Of a stretch of 64,000 nt of DNA, positions 1 to 8,666 are shown one piece after another; position 1 is the stretch's first letter; the number at the start of each line of letters is the position of its first letter. A program made the translations under genes and the position numbers. Source of the DNA: Acinetobacter sp. P8-3-8. Its GTDB lineage: Bacteria > Pseudomonadota > Gammaproteobacteria > Pseudomonadales > Moraxellaceae. A model generated the notes under the pieces. It was not told the DNA's origin and did no database searches. It saw nothing but the letters and a program-made list of their open reading frames with translations. The stretch covers positions 26,804 through 90,803 of the forward strand of contig NZ_AFIE01000010.1 in the NCBI RefSeq assembly GCF_000214135.1, given 5' to 3'.

Positions 1-2
1 AT

Positions 3-791
3 TCTTCAGGTTGTAATGGCTTCAAATCGACAGCATTGGGAAATACACAACTCATTGCTGGAGCTACAACAGAAGGTAAATGTGATTACAGTTCTAGTGG
101 CATTTTATGTCCATTTTCTGAATCGCCAAATCTGGCATTAGGTTATTTTTTACCTCGAATTTTGCCAAGCTATAATGCAGTCACAGATTCACCGATTGTG
201 AATCATGGTGTCTCTGCTCAGGATGAAGTTTTAGCTTGTTCTACTGCTGATCAACGTGGAAAAACCCGAGATCGTAACCCAGAATTGTGTGATCGTGGCG
301 CGATTGAATTGGTGATTGATACTTCAAATGTGACTACGGTCGGTAAAGATATTCTTTATGATCAAACGGCGAGCTTCTCAATTGCAGATCAATTGCAAGA
401 TGGTGAATTGGTCAGTGTTGCACAATGTAAGAAAATTTTTAATCGTGATGTCGATGATAATGGTAAGCCTTGGCAAGTTGGGTGTTTGAAAATCATTCAA
501 ACCAATACGCCTTCAAAAGGAACTATAACGATTAGCCAAGATGGTGAAGTTGTTTATACGCCAAATAATCATTGGCAAGGTTCTGATGAGTTTAAAATCA
601 ATGTCGTTACATCTACGACCAGTTTTAACAAATCTGATAACCCTTATATCTCGATTCCTGCTCGTATTGTACAAAGAAAACCTGATGATTTTAAAAACGA
701 TAAAGTGAAAACCTCAGGGGGGAGCTTAGGGTTCTTCTCACTTATTGGATTGGTTGGGCTCGTTGGTTACCGACGTGTAAAATATAAGTAA
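3..791 (+). CDS. GlyGly-CTERM surface protein, C-terminal part (5' end outside window)
   Basis: The reading frame is already open at the first bases of the window, so this is the C-terminal part of a longer protein; the first in-window start-like codon, a TTG at 36, is internal. It carries a CSTADQRG...CDRGAIEL block like that near the end of many CSLREA-type repeat proteins. The end is a Gly-Gly, a hydrophobic stretch and a basic tail (GG then FFSLIGLVGLVGYRR). That matches the GlyGly-CTERM signal recognised by rhombosortases, which are intramembrane rhomboid-like proteases acting on type II-secreted or surface proteins. The next gene is a paralog with the same block and tail, so the two look like a tandem duplication. 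The tail is directly visible; processing by a rhombosortase is inferred from the family. Confidence 0.8.
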   Translation, partial: SSGCNGFKSTALGNTQLIAGATTEGKCDYSSSGILCPFSESPNLALGYFLPRILPSYNAVTDSPIVNHGVSAQDEVLACSTADQRGKTRDRNPELCDRGAIELVIDTSNVTTVGKDILYDQTASFSIADQLQDGELVSVAQCKKIFNRDVDDNGKPWQVGCLKIIQTNTPSKGTITISQDGEVVYTPNNHWQGSDEFKINVVTSTTSFNKSDNPYISIPARIVQRKPDDFKNDKVKTSGGSLGFFSLIGLVGLVGYRRVKYK

Positions 792-803
792 AAAGGATTG
801 GAC

Positions 804-3239
804 ATGAAAAATTATAAAAAAGGACTTCTGACGCTTACTGTATTGTCGGCGATGTCACTGATGGCGGCTGAAGATCGTACGATTTACGTGACGACTCTTG
901 CGGATGAAGATGGTGAAAACTCAGAGAGTTGCTCTTTGAGAGAGGCTTTAAAAGCAGCTTCTACACACAAAGCTTATGGCGGTTGTATTGCAGGTCAACA
1001 GTATGCAAGTGTGCCGAATGTCATTCAGCTTGAAGCTGGGACATATCTCTTAAATAAGGAATTGAAACCAAATTCAGATGTGGTGATTTTTGGTAAAGAA
1101 TCTGCTGATTATTCACGCCCAAGTGTGCTTACCAATAGTTACCCAGCGCCGTTACCTTTAAAAACAACGATTTCAGGCCAAGGCAAGGTTCGTATTTTTA
1201 ATACGATTTATGACAATAAACCTAGCTTAACCTTGAATAATTTAATATTAACAGATGGTTCAAGTTCGGCAGACACCAATAATGATGTCGGTGGAGCAAT
1301 CTATGCAGGCGGAACATTAACGTTAAATAATGTATCTATTCTCAATGCGAAAGCGAAAATGGGTGGTGCAATTTATTTAAATGATGTGACCAGTGCGTTG
1401 ACAGTTAACTACGGTGTTTTCCAAGCCAATCAGGCAGAACAAGGTAGTGTATTGGGTATGTCTTGTTCTGATAATTTGCTTTTTACAACACGTAGTATTG
1501 CAATAAGTTCAGCAAGTTTTGTGAATAATGGTTCGACAACGAGTTCGAGTGTTTTTAATTTTTGTGGACAGCCATCTGCTACTTTGACTGCAAATACAAT
1601 CACGAATAATACAGCAAATCCAAATAACGGCAGTATTATTCAGTTTAGTGCTACAACACCACAAGGCAAAGTCAATTTTAGTAATTCTTCAAGCATATCT
1701 TTGCAAAGCAATACTATTGTTAAGAATAATGCGTGGTCGACATTATTGTACGGAAATTATGGTGCTAAAGCGTTGGTGAATAATGTCTTGGCATATAACA
1801 CAGGCAAATCTTGTCGTTATGCAGATGGTGATGTGTCTAAGGTTGAAAACTCAGGCATGATCTTGAGTTATAACGCTTTAACTCTAGCGACTGGAAATGA
1901 TCAATGTGAAGTTGCAGAAGCTGTTACTAAAGACAATAAAGATCATACATTTGATGTCAGTCAGATTAATTTCTCAAGTATTTTAACTGACTTACAAACG
2001 CCAAGTGAATCGACTAACTTTATGCCGATGTATTTCCCTAAGGACTTAGGCACAGATAAAGATTTAGTTGATGTGGGGTATGTGGGTTGTAGTACTGCAG
2101 ATCAGCGTGGAGTAACACGTGTGATTGCAGTGAATTCGAATGGTGCTAATGAACAGGCAAACTCGTGTGATTTAGGTTCAACAGAGCTACTTCGTTTAAC
2201 TGCAAATAATGTTAGTGCAACCAATACTTCAGTCGTGACTGCATTACAAACCTATCAAAATGAGTTAGATACCTATACTAAACTGTTTGAAGATAAAGCC
2301 ACAAAGCCAGATTATCTACCGTTCTATAAAATTCAGGTTGATAAATACAGCAATCTCATCAAATACACCAAATCAGATCAAAAGTATCGAACTATTTTTG
2401 TTGACCCTTTTGCAACGAGTTTACCAGCTGAAATCGTGACAAAAGATGCCAATGGCAACGATGTACGAACAGTTAAACATTTAAGTTCAGACAACTATGA
2501 TGTAATTGTTAAATCGCTTGGCCTAGGTGTATTAGATAACAATAGATTATTTGATGGAGAAGAAGATCCAAAGCTTCATTGTGAATGGAATGCGAATCTC
2601 AATAAAATTATGATGTGGCGTACAAGTGACAATGTGACACCATCAGGTGAAAATGAATTCTGTAGTTATCAACTGAAGCTAAAAGGTGCAAATCCTGAAG
2701 TTGTATCTTCGGCTTATATTATTGCAAGTTATGTCAATATTGCCCCAGTTGCAAACGACACTACTTTGAATATTGCTTATGGCTCAACCAATACAATCGA
2801 TATCGATTTACTACAATATGCAAATGATGATGGCGACGGCAATGTCAGTGCTTTGACAGATAAGCCGAATAAACCAAAATTCTATGTTAATGCGAAGGGT
2901 GAGGAATTACCTATTCGTATAGCAGCAAATTTAGATCCTGTCATCATTACAGCAGATCGTAGTGGCCCATGCCCAGGCGAAGATAGTAAATATACGTGTT
3001 ATGGTGGCAAACTGCATATTCAACTGAGAAACACTTTAGATCCGTTCAGTTATAAGTTTAGTTATTATGTCTATGATGCTGATGGTTTAATTTCTAATGC
3101 TGCAACTGTGAAGTTAGAAAATTCAGGTACAGCACCTGGAAGCCCACGTATTAGTGGTGGTGGTGCATTCGGTTGGTTGAGCTTAGTAGGTTTAATTGGA
3201 TTGACGGGCTATCGCCGTTATAAAATGAAGCGCTCATAA
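804..3239 (+). CDS. CSLREA-domain GlyGly-CTERM protein (rhombotarget A-like)
   Basis: 811 residues. I start at the ATG at 804 because AAAAGGA lies six bases upstream; a TTG at 798 overlaps that site. An N-terminal signal peptide (KKGLLTLTVLSAMSLMAA) is followed by the CSLREA motif near residue 42. Next come Asn/Ser-rich, GG-AIY beta-helix-like repeats (about residues 130-330), a CSTADQRG...CDLG block near 430, and a C-terminal GGGAF-hydrophobic-YRRYK tail. This is the architecture of the Acinetobacter family called rhombotarget A, predicted to be exported and cleaved by rhombosortase. It sits 12 bases after its upstream paralog and is followed by a strong terminator, so the two are probably one transcript. 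No catalytic motif is visible; adhesion or envelope function is only a guess. Confidence 0.8.
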   Translation: MKNYKKGLLTLTVLSAMSLMAAEDRTIYVTTLADEDGENSESCSLREALKAASTHKAYGGCIAGQQYASVPNVIQLEAGTYLLNKELKPNSDVVIFGKESADYSRPSVLTNSYPAPLPLKTTISGQGKVRIFNTIYDNKPSLTLNNLILTDGSSSADTNNDVGGAIYAGGTLTLNNVSILNAKAKMGGAIYLNDVTSALTVNYGVFQANQAEQGSVLGMSCSDNLLFTTRSIAISSASFVNNGSTTSSSVFNFCGQPSATLTANTITNNTANPNNGSIIQFSATTPQGKVNFSNSSSISLQSNTIVKNNAWSTLLYGNYGAKALVNNVLAYNTGKSCRYADGDVSKVENSGMILSYNALTLATGNDQCEVAEAVTKDNKDHTFDVSQINFSSILTDLQTPSESTNFMPMYFPKDLGTDKDLVDVGYVGCSTADQRGVTRVIAVNSNGANEQANSCDLGSTELLRLTANNVSATNTSVVTALQTYQNELDTYTKLFEDKATKPDYLPFYKIQVDKYSNLIKYTKSDQKYRTIFVDPFATSLPAEIVTKDANGNDVRTVKHLSSDNYDVIVKSLGLGVLDNNRLFDGEEDPKLHCEWNANLNKIMMWRTSDNVTPSGENEFCSYQLKLKGANPEVVSSAYIIASYVNIAPVANDTTLNIAYGSTNTIDIDLLQYANDDGDGNVSALTDKPNKPKFYVNAKGEELPIRIAANLDPVIITADRSGPCPGEDSKYTCYGGKLHIQLRNTLDPFSYKFSYYVYDADGLISNAATVKLENSGTAPGSPRISGGGAFGWLSLVGLIGLTGYRRYKMKRS

Positions 3240-3263
3240 AATTATACAATTAGACTTTTATTG

Positions 3264-3294
3264 AAAAGCCAGTTTCGAGAAACTGGCTTTTTTA
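3264..3294 (+). terminator. Rho-independent terminator after the GlyGly-CTERM pair
   Basis: An 11-bp perfect stem (AAAGCCAGTTT / AAACTGGCTTT) with a CGAG loop is followed by a T run, 25 bases after the stop codon. Confidence 0.9.
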
Positions 3295-3426
3295 TCTGTA
3301 TATTTTTTGCTATTTATATAGGATTCATACGCAATTTATATTATAAGTTTAATGAAGCATTGTTTTGTTTAAAGCATTTCGTAAATCATTGAAAAATTTT
3401 GGATAAATACTTCATTTTAAACTGAT

Positions 3427-4209
3427 ATGAAACAATTTAAAGTCCTGACTCCTATTGAGCAAATTCCTTGTAGTTCTGAAGAATTGCTTTCAATTAAACG
3501 TAATGATTTGATTCCTTTATTGGATAATCAGACACGTATGAATATGTATGCAGATCAACTTATTCAAGCGCAATCAGTTTTATTAAACAGCATCGATCCT
3601 AACCTAACCCAAAAGTTAAGTTTGGTGATTAGCAAAATCATTGAACAGCTATCCAGTTCTCAGAAAAAGCTAAATCAACGAACGTTTAATCGATTGCAAA
3701 AATGGTTAGGGCTTGACCTAGAATTTAGTGCGGGGCAGGTTAAATATTTGCAAGATTTAGAAAGTTTGATTGATGAGGCAAATAGACTTAGCCAACGTTT
3801 AAACATTGAAATTCAAAAGTCAGAATCACGCTTTCAACAAGCCAATGGTCTCCGTGAGCAAATGGCAAAATATATTCGTGCTGCGCAAGAGTTTCTACAT
3901 GAATATCCTGATTTTGTGCAAAATAGGCATCCGCTAGATAATTTTTCAGACAGATTATCTAAAAAGATTAATACTTTACAGACCTTGCAAACCAGTAATG
4001 ACATTGCACTTGCACAAATGCAGTTGACTCAACAGTTGTCATTATCCTTACTTGATCGGTTTAATGAGGCGCAACAAGTTTTGATTCCTGCTTGGCAATA
4101 TCATGTGAAACAGAGTAGTGCACAGAATTCTTTCACGACCACAGCTGATCTGGATAAAAGTCGTGATAAATTAATTCAATCATTAAAGAAATCATTAGAA
4201 AATAAATAG
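3427..4209 (+). CDS. Hypothetical helical protein, distant TelA-like
   Basis: 260 residues, all predicted alpha-helical and rich in Gln, Leu and Ser, with no signal peptide or membrane segment. I do not recognise a named family by itself. The C-terminal half contains FNEAQQVLIPAWQYHV, which parallels the ITLPAWKNQI segment of the TelA protein encoded next. It may therefore be a shortened, diverged relative or a coiled-coil partner. It is nine bases upstream of that gene and clearly co-transcribed. The ATG at 3427 is the only convincing start. The role is unknown; the cluster belongs to the loosely named toxic-anion (tellurite) resistance group. Confidence 0.75.
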   Translation: MKQFKVLTPIEQIPCSSEELLSIKRNDLIPLLDNQTRMNMYADQLIQAQSVLLNSIDPNLTQKLSLVISKIIEQLSSSQKKLNQRTFNRLQKWLGLDLEFSAGQVKYLQDLESLIDEANRLSQRLNIEIQKSESRFQQANGLREQMAKYIRAAQEFLHEYPDFVQNRHPLDNFSDRLSKKINTLQTLQTSNDIALAQMQLTQQLSLSLLDRFNEAQQVLIPAWQYHVKQSSAQNSFTTTADLDKSRDKLIQSLKKSLENK

Positions 4210-4218
4210 GGTACATTT

Positions 4219-5346
4219 ATGAGTGAATCAAATCTTCAACATCAGGCAAATGAAACGAATTCGAACTTGGAATTGCAAAAGTTTGAGCAATTGAATTTGA
4301 AAGAAATCGGCCTCAGCAATGACGATTTTAATGAAGTCGTAAATGCACATAAAGATTTGGCCAATATTAATCATGCGGCGGTGGCTGAATATGGTAAGAA
4401 TATTGCGACCAAAACATCAACTTATACCGATGAGCTATTAAACTTAGTTAAAAATAAAGATCTGGATGTGACAGGTCAAAAGCTTAATGAGGTTGTGCAA
4501 GTCGCTCAACAGCTCAATACTTCAAGTATTTTGAATAAATCTAAAAGTTCAGGTTTTATTGGCGGTATTTTAAATAAGTTTAAAGGTGCAAAACAAAGTT
4601 TTGATCAGCATTTCAACACTACAAAAGAACAGATCGATAGTTTGGTGAAAGAAATTGAAAGTTCACAGTCAGGATTAAAAGCACGCGTTGATACTTTGGA
4701 TCGGATGTTTAATGGTGTGCAAGAAGAGTATCGTCAGCTCGGTATCTATATTGCCGCAGGGCGAATTAAGCAAGAAGAGGTGCAGCAAGAAATTGCGACG
4801 CTATCTGCATTGGAACAAGATCAGAAAACAACGCAACGCGTCTATGATCTGAATCATTTGGCGAATAATTTAGAAAAACGTGTCAGTGATTTACAAGTGT
4901 TGCAACAATCTGCAATGCAAACTTTGCCGATGATTCGCATTATTCAATCTAATAATATGATGTTAGTAGATAAGTTTTATGCGATAAAAAACATTACTTT
5001 ACCTGCTTGGAAGAACCAAATTAGCTTAGCGATTTCGTTAAATGAGCAACGAAATAGTGTACAACTTGCCAATACCATCGATGATGCGACCAATGAGTTG
5101 TTGAAACGCAATGCTGATTTATTACATCAAAATTCAGTAGATACTGCGAAGGCCAATCAACGTTCAGTGATTGATATTGAAACACTTGAACATGTGCAAA
5201 ATACCCTCATTAAAACTGTTAATGATGTGATTCAGATTCAAAAAGAGGGGATGCAAAAGCGTGAAGAAGCGTCTACTCGAATTAAAGCATTGCAGAACAA
5301 TTTACAGCAATTGGTGATTAATTCGAGTACGAATCAATCATCATAA
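4219..5346 (+). CDS. Toxic anion resistance protein, TelA family
   Basis: 375 residues. The segment from about residue 240 (IRIIQSNNMMLVDKF, then ITLPAWKNQISLAISLNEQ, then a NAxLLHQNSVDTAKANQR-like stretch) is the signature of the TelA family (PF05816). The rest is coiled coil, with a Gly/Lys-rich stretch near residue 110. TelA proteins are cytoplasmic, helical and genetically linked to resistance to tellurite and some antimicrobials, but their biochemical role is not settled. It is preceded by a diverged relative and followed by a four-TM protein. A peripheral membrane-stress complex formed by the three is an inference. Confidence 0.85.
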   Translation: MSESNLQHQANETNSNLELQKFEQLNLKEIGLSNDDFNEVVNAHKDLANINHAAVAEYGKNIATKTSTYTDELLNLVKNKDLDVTGQKLNEVVQVAQQLNTSSILNKSKSSGFIGGILNKFKGAKQSFDQHFNTTKEQIDSLVKEIESSQSGLKARVDTLDRMFNGVQEEYRQLGIYIAAGRIKQEEVQQEIATLSALEQDQKTTQRVYDLNHLANNLEKRVSDLQVLQQSAMQTLPMIRIIQSNNMMLVDKFYAIKNITLPAWKNQISLAISLNEQRNSVQLANTIDDATNELLKRNADLLHQNSVDTAKANQRSVIDIETLEHVQNTLIKTVNDVIQIQKEGMQKREEASTRIKALQNNLQQLVINSSTNQSS

Positions 5347-5421
5347 CAATGCTATTGATTTACATACTCTCTTTGCAGTGATTTTGTTAAAGATGACACT
5401 TGGTTAAAATGGGTGGAGTGA

Positions 5422-6345
5422 TTGAACCAAACAACGAAATATCCATTAGATACTCAGCATTTGCAACAAGGCTTAACGCTATTGCAGAAGCGTCAAAGAA
5501 GGTTGGCTTTTTTGGCGTTATTGTCAAGTACTGTGGGGATTGTGAGTTTAATCACTGCATTTTTGCAACAAGATATTGTTTTGGGTTTATTTGGATTAAG
5601 CCTAGATATTCAACAACTGCATATTCCTTATGCTGTAGATGAGCAATTAAGAGAATTTATTCATCATCCTGATTATTTAATGAATGCATTTTCATGGTTG
5701 GCATGGTTGCTTTTAAAAGTAGTCGTATCATTCATTGGTGCATTTTTTATTGTCGGTTTTTTAAAAAGATTTAAATATTTTTTATTCAAATTTCAATCAT
5801 TTGTTCTTAAATTCGTGGCATGGTTATTGGCTTTTATTGTGCTTTGGTCTGGAGTGACCTATGTGCAATATGATTTGAAGGATGATGAAGAAAGTGAAAC
5901 AGCATCATTTATTCAATATGATCAAAGCATTCAGCAAAGTGAAATCTATGCTTATTTACAGCAGACGGACACGCCTGATGCAGTAAAGGATTATTTATTG
6001 GTGCAGACTGCTTTGCTACATAAACCTGAAGATAAAACCATCGCTAAAGTATATGCAGAAAAGCTATTGAACGATGAAAAAATAGATCCACGTTTTCAAG
6101 AGTATGGTTTTAAATCAGAACAAATTTGGGCGATTCAACACCAAGTATATGGTCACTCTGTGTCAAATATTGCAAAATCCGTTGATCCACAAATGAATAG
6201 AGCAGTGTTCTGGTCAAACATCACACAAAATATTTTATGGGCTATTACAGCGCTAAGCTTTCTGATCAGTATCGTTATTTATTTTCTTGCACATCGAATT
6301 AAGCTTCGTTTAATTCGTATCGATCAACAAATCTTTCATCACTAA
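5422..6345 (+). CDS. Hypothetical membrane protein of the TelA cluster
   Basis: 307 residues, starting at TTG 5422; a stop codon lies immediately upstream in frame, and GGAG at 5415-5418 is a short-spaced ribosome site. There are about four membrane segments: near residues 28-50, 90-115 and 122-145, and one near the C-terminus (ITALSFLISIVIYFLA). A soluble loop of about 110 residues, rich in acidic residues and Gln, lies between the third and fourth. I do not recognise the family. The position 75 bases after the TelA gene suggests it anchors or works with the TelA proteins. The start could instead be one of the downstream TTG codons near residue 12. Confidence 0.7.
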   Translation: MNQTTKYPLDTQHLQQGLTLLQKRQRRLAFLALLSSTVGIVSLITAFLQQDIVLGLFGLSLDIQQLHIPYAVDEQLREFIHHPDYLMNAFSWLAWLLLKVVVSFIGAFFIVGFLKRFKYFLFKFQSFVLKFVAWLLAFIVLWSGVTYVQYDLKDDEESETASFIQYDQSIQQSEIYAYLQQTDTPDAVKDYLLVQTALLHKPEDKTIAKVYAEKLLNDEKIDPRFQEYGFKSEQIWAIQHQVYGHSVSNIAKSVDPQMNRAVFWSNITQNILWAITALSFLISIVIYFLAHRIKLRLIRIDQQIFHH

Positions 6346-6370
6346 AACAGCAAATAGTAAAGCAGTTAAA

Positions 6371-6413
6371 ACAAACACGCTATATACATTCACAATGCAT
6401 ATAGCGTGTTTGT
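6371..6413. terminator. Bidirectional terminator between convergent genes
   Basis: A 15-bp perfect stem (ACAAACACGCTATAT and its complement) extends through CATT/AATG to a CAC loop. It lies between the stops of the rightward membrane protein and the leftward DsbA-like gene and could terminate both. Confidence 0.85.
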
Positions 6414-6443
6414 TATTGTCGTTTAATTGCTAGGCTTTAAGGT

Positions 6444-7064
6444 TTAAGCAACACTTCGTGTATCTTCGAGTAAAAGGTGTTTCAACTCTAAAGTGTCAAA
6501 AGTCTTGTCCCAAATTTCTCCATCTACAATATAAAATGGAGTTGGGTGTTTACCAAAACTATTCACATAACGTGTAATTTCAGCTAGTTTGTCGCTGATT
6601 TCTTTATGTTGAATTGAACGTAATACTTTGTTGCCATCCAGCCCCATGCCTTCAATGATGTCTTTTAACACATCTTGATTGGCAATATCTTTACCATGTG
6701 CAAATAGGGCATGGAAAATAGCTTGGGTTAGGGCATATTGATCAAATGTATTGTCGAGTGCCAAAATCGCTTGATGAGCAAGGCGGCTATTTGGCATACG
6801 TTTCATATGCTCAATATCAACTGTTAAGTCTTGGCTATAGGCTGCAAATTTAGCCATATCCAATTTTCGATCGGCTTCTTTTGTGCCATATTTATCAGTT
6901 AGATACTGATAAACGTTTAAGCCTTCCTCAGGGATTTCTGGTAAAACTTGCACTGGTAATAATTCGATTTTTTTCGCAGTCGGTTGATTCCAATGTTGTT
7001 TCAATTTTTCAAAAGCAACATAGCTCATTGGATAGACAAGATCGAATACAAACTCAATTTTCAT
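6444..7064 (-). CDS. DsbA/HCCA-isomerase-like thioredoxin-fold protein, cysteine-less (copy 1)
   Basis: 206 residues with the topology of the DsbA/FrnE superfamily. The N-terminal strand-loop FDLVYPMSYVAFEKL stands where FrnE proteins have CPWC and 2-hydroxychromene-2-carboxylate isomerases have a Ser (SPYSY). A helical insert follows, then a cis-proline loop HPTPFYIVDG near residue 175. The protein has no cysteine, so it cannot act as a dithiol oxidoreductase; a glutathione-type isomerase or non-catalytic role is more likely. No signal peptide, hence cytoplasmic. A closely similar paralog lies 551 bases upstream in the same orientation. Function is inferred only to superfamily level. Confidence 0.8.
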   Translation of the reverse strand: MKIEFVFDLVYPMSYVAFEKLKQHWNQPTAKKIELLPVQVLPEIPEEGLNVYQYLTDKYGTKEADRKLDMAKFAAYSQDLTVDIEHMKRMPNSRLAHQAILALDNTFDQYALTQAIFHALFAHGKDIANQDVLKDIIEGMGLDGNKVLRSIQHKEISDKLAEITRYVNSFGKHPTPFYIVDGEIWDKTFDTLELKHLLLEDTRSVA

Positions 7065-7615
7065 TGTTTTACCTCACTCTACTTACACATTCATTTTGAT
7101 TAAATACAAGAAGCTGTCGTTAATCGTGAAGAAAATATTTCATAGACTTAGCTTAAAACTTTGAACGAAGTCTGGGCATGATTTTTTGTGCAATGATGGT
7201 CGCAGATTTATTATCTTTTATTGATTATTAATCTAATTTTAAGGTTGGAGGAAAACAAGCGATTGCTTTGTATTGTACAAATGCAAGTTAAAACAACAGC
7301 CTGTTTACTTGCTAATAAGTGCTTAGACTGGTTATATGACTCATCTTTTATAAAGGAACTCAATGGATTGATGTTTTCTTAAATCGTATCGTTATTCAAT
7401 TCTTAGATTTTCAAATATAGAAAGCAATTCATTTCTTAAAGCTGTCAACCTATTTCAGAACTAGATAAATTTTCCTCATTCAATTTGAAACTGACAGATA
7501 CCTTTAAATCAGGTCTCTGTCAGCTTAGATTCGTATGAGTACAATTTAAACAATAGATTTAGGATTACTTAGTTTAAAAAGTTTTAGGGTTTATAAAGTC
7601 TTCGGGTTTAAAGTC
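7065..7615. other. Gene-free spacer between the DsbA-like paralogs
   Basis: 551 AT-rich bases without a plausible gene. It holds one clear inverted repeat at 7491-7523 (listed separately) and presumably the promoter of the downstream copy. I found no further repeat or RNA gene. Confidence 0.6.
7491..7523 (-). terminator. Hairpin downstream of DsbA-like copy 2, possible terminator
   Basis: CTGACAGA pairs perfectly with TCTGTCAG, then ACCT with AGGT after one mismatch, around a TTAAATC loop. On the leftward strand only TTT follows, so termination would be weak. It lies 93 bases after the stop of the gene at 7616-8245. Confidence 0.4.
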
Positions 7616-8245
7616 TTAGTGTTTAGAATCTTCAAGTAAGATCTTCTGTAAAACTAAAGTATCAAAGGATTCATCCCAAGTCTCACCATCTATAACTTTG
7701 CCATCTACAACATAAAAAGGCGTTGCATGTGTGCCTAAGCTTTGCACGTATTTGGTGACTTCAATTTGTTTGTCACTAATTTCTTTATGTTGAATTGAAC
7801 GTAACACTTTTGAACCATCTAGCCCGATACCCTCAATGATATTTTTAAGTACTTCTTGGTTTGCAATATCTTTACCATGAGCAAATCGGGCATGGAAAAT
7901 AGCCTGAGTTAAAGCATATTGATCAAGAATACTGTCGAGCGCCAAAATGGCTTGATGAGCAAGGTTACTATTCGACATGAGTTTAAGGTGCGCAAGATCA
8001 AGGACTAAGTCTTGGCTATAAGCAGCAAACTTTACAAGATCTAGCTTTCGGTCTGCTTCTTTAGTGCCATATTTTTCAGTTAAATACTGATAAACATTTA
8101 GTCCTTCATCAGGTGTTGCAGATAAAATTTGCACTGGTAATAATTCGACTTGAGCGGTAGTTTTTTGATTCCAATATTTTTTTAATTTTTCAAAAGCCAC
8201 ATAGCTCATAGGGTATGCGATATCAAATACAAATTGAATCTTCAT
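7616..8245 (-). CDS. DsbA/HCCA-isomerase-like thioredoxin-fold protein, cysteine-less (copy 2)
   Basis: 209 residues, collinear with copy 1 and visibly highly similar throughout (shared YPMSYVAFEKLK, GLNVYQYLT, KYGTKEADRKLD and SIQHKEISDK blocks). The main difference is a four-residue insertion near the cis-proline loop (VDGKVIDGETWDE against VDGEIWDK). It too lacks any cysteine and has YPMSY in place of the CxxC site. The two genes look like a local duplication that has diverged. Its promoter should lie in the spacer shared with ahpF, which reads the other way. The substrate is unknown. Confidence 0.8.
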   Translation of the reverse strand: MKIQFVFDIAYPMSYVAFEKLKKYWNQKTTAQVELLPVQILSATPDEGLNVYQYLTEKYGTKEADRKLDLVKFAAYSQDLVLDLAHLKLMSNSNLAHQAILALDSILDQYALTQAIFHARFAHGKDIANQEVLKNIIEGIGLDGSKVLRSIQHKEISDKQIEVTKYVQSLGTHATPFYVVDGKVIDGETWDESFDTLVLQKILLEDSKH

Positions 8246-8666
8246 TAGAGTGCCTCTAAAACTGTTGCAATAACATTAAAATGGGAAAGAGTGGGAGATC
8301 ATTATTTAAACATTATATAATTTAGTATAATTTAAAAATATTAAGGTTGTCTTTTTGTGTAGTCATGGTGAGATAATTGCTATCATGCTATTTTCAAAGG
8401 ATAAAATTATGTTTAAAAGTTGGAAATAGCGATCTGCCTGTGCTTAAATGCAAAATCATGATCAAATTTTACGATTAAAATAGTTTGAAAATACATGTTT
8501 TAAAGATGATTTTTTAGTCATCGTTAGTTTTACTGATGATATAGGAGATTTTATTTTTAATCTAAAAAAACGATTATTAGAATAAAAACAAACTGTTTTA
8601 TCTATTTTTTGAATTACCGTACTATACACATATTGAATAAAATTAACTCCTTTGGAGATGTTAGAC
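8246..8666. promoter_or_regulatory. Divergent promoter region, DsbA-like gene and ahpF
   Basis: 421 AT-rich bases between divergent genes. It must hold both promoters, but I cannot fix the boxes with confidence. A short open frame on the leftward strand here is low-complexity and not convincing. TTGGAG at 8652-8657 is the ahpF ribosome site. Confidence 0.5.
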
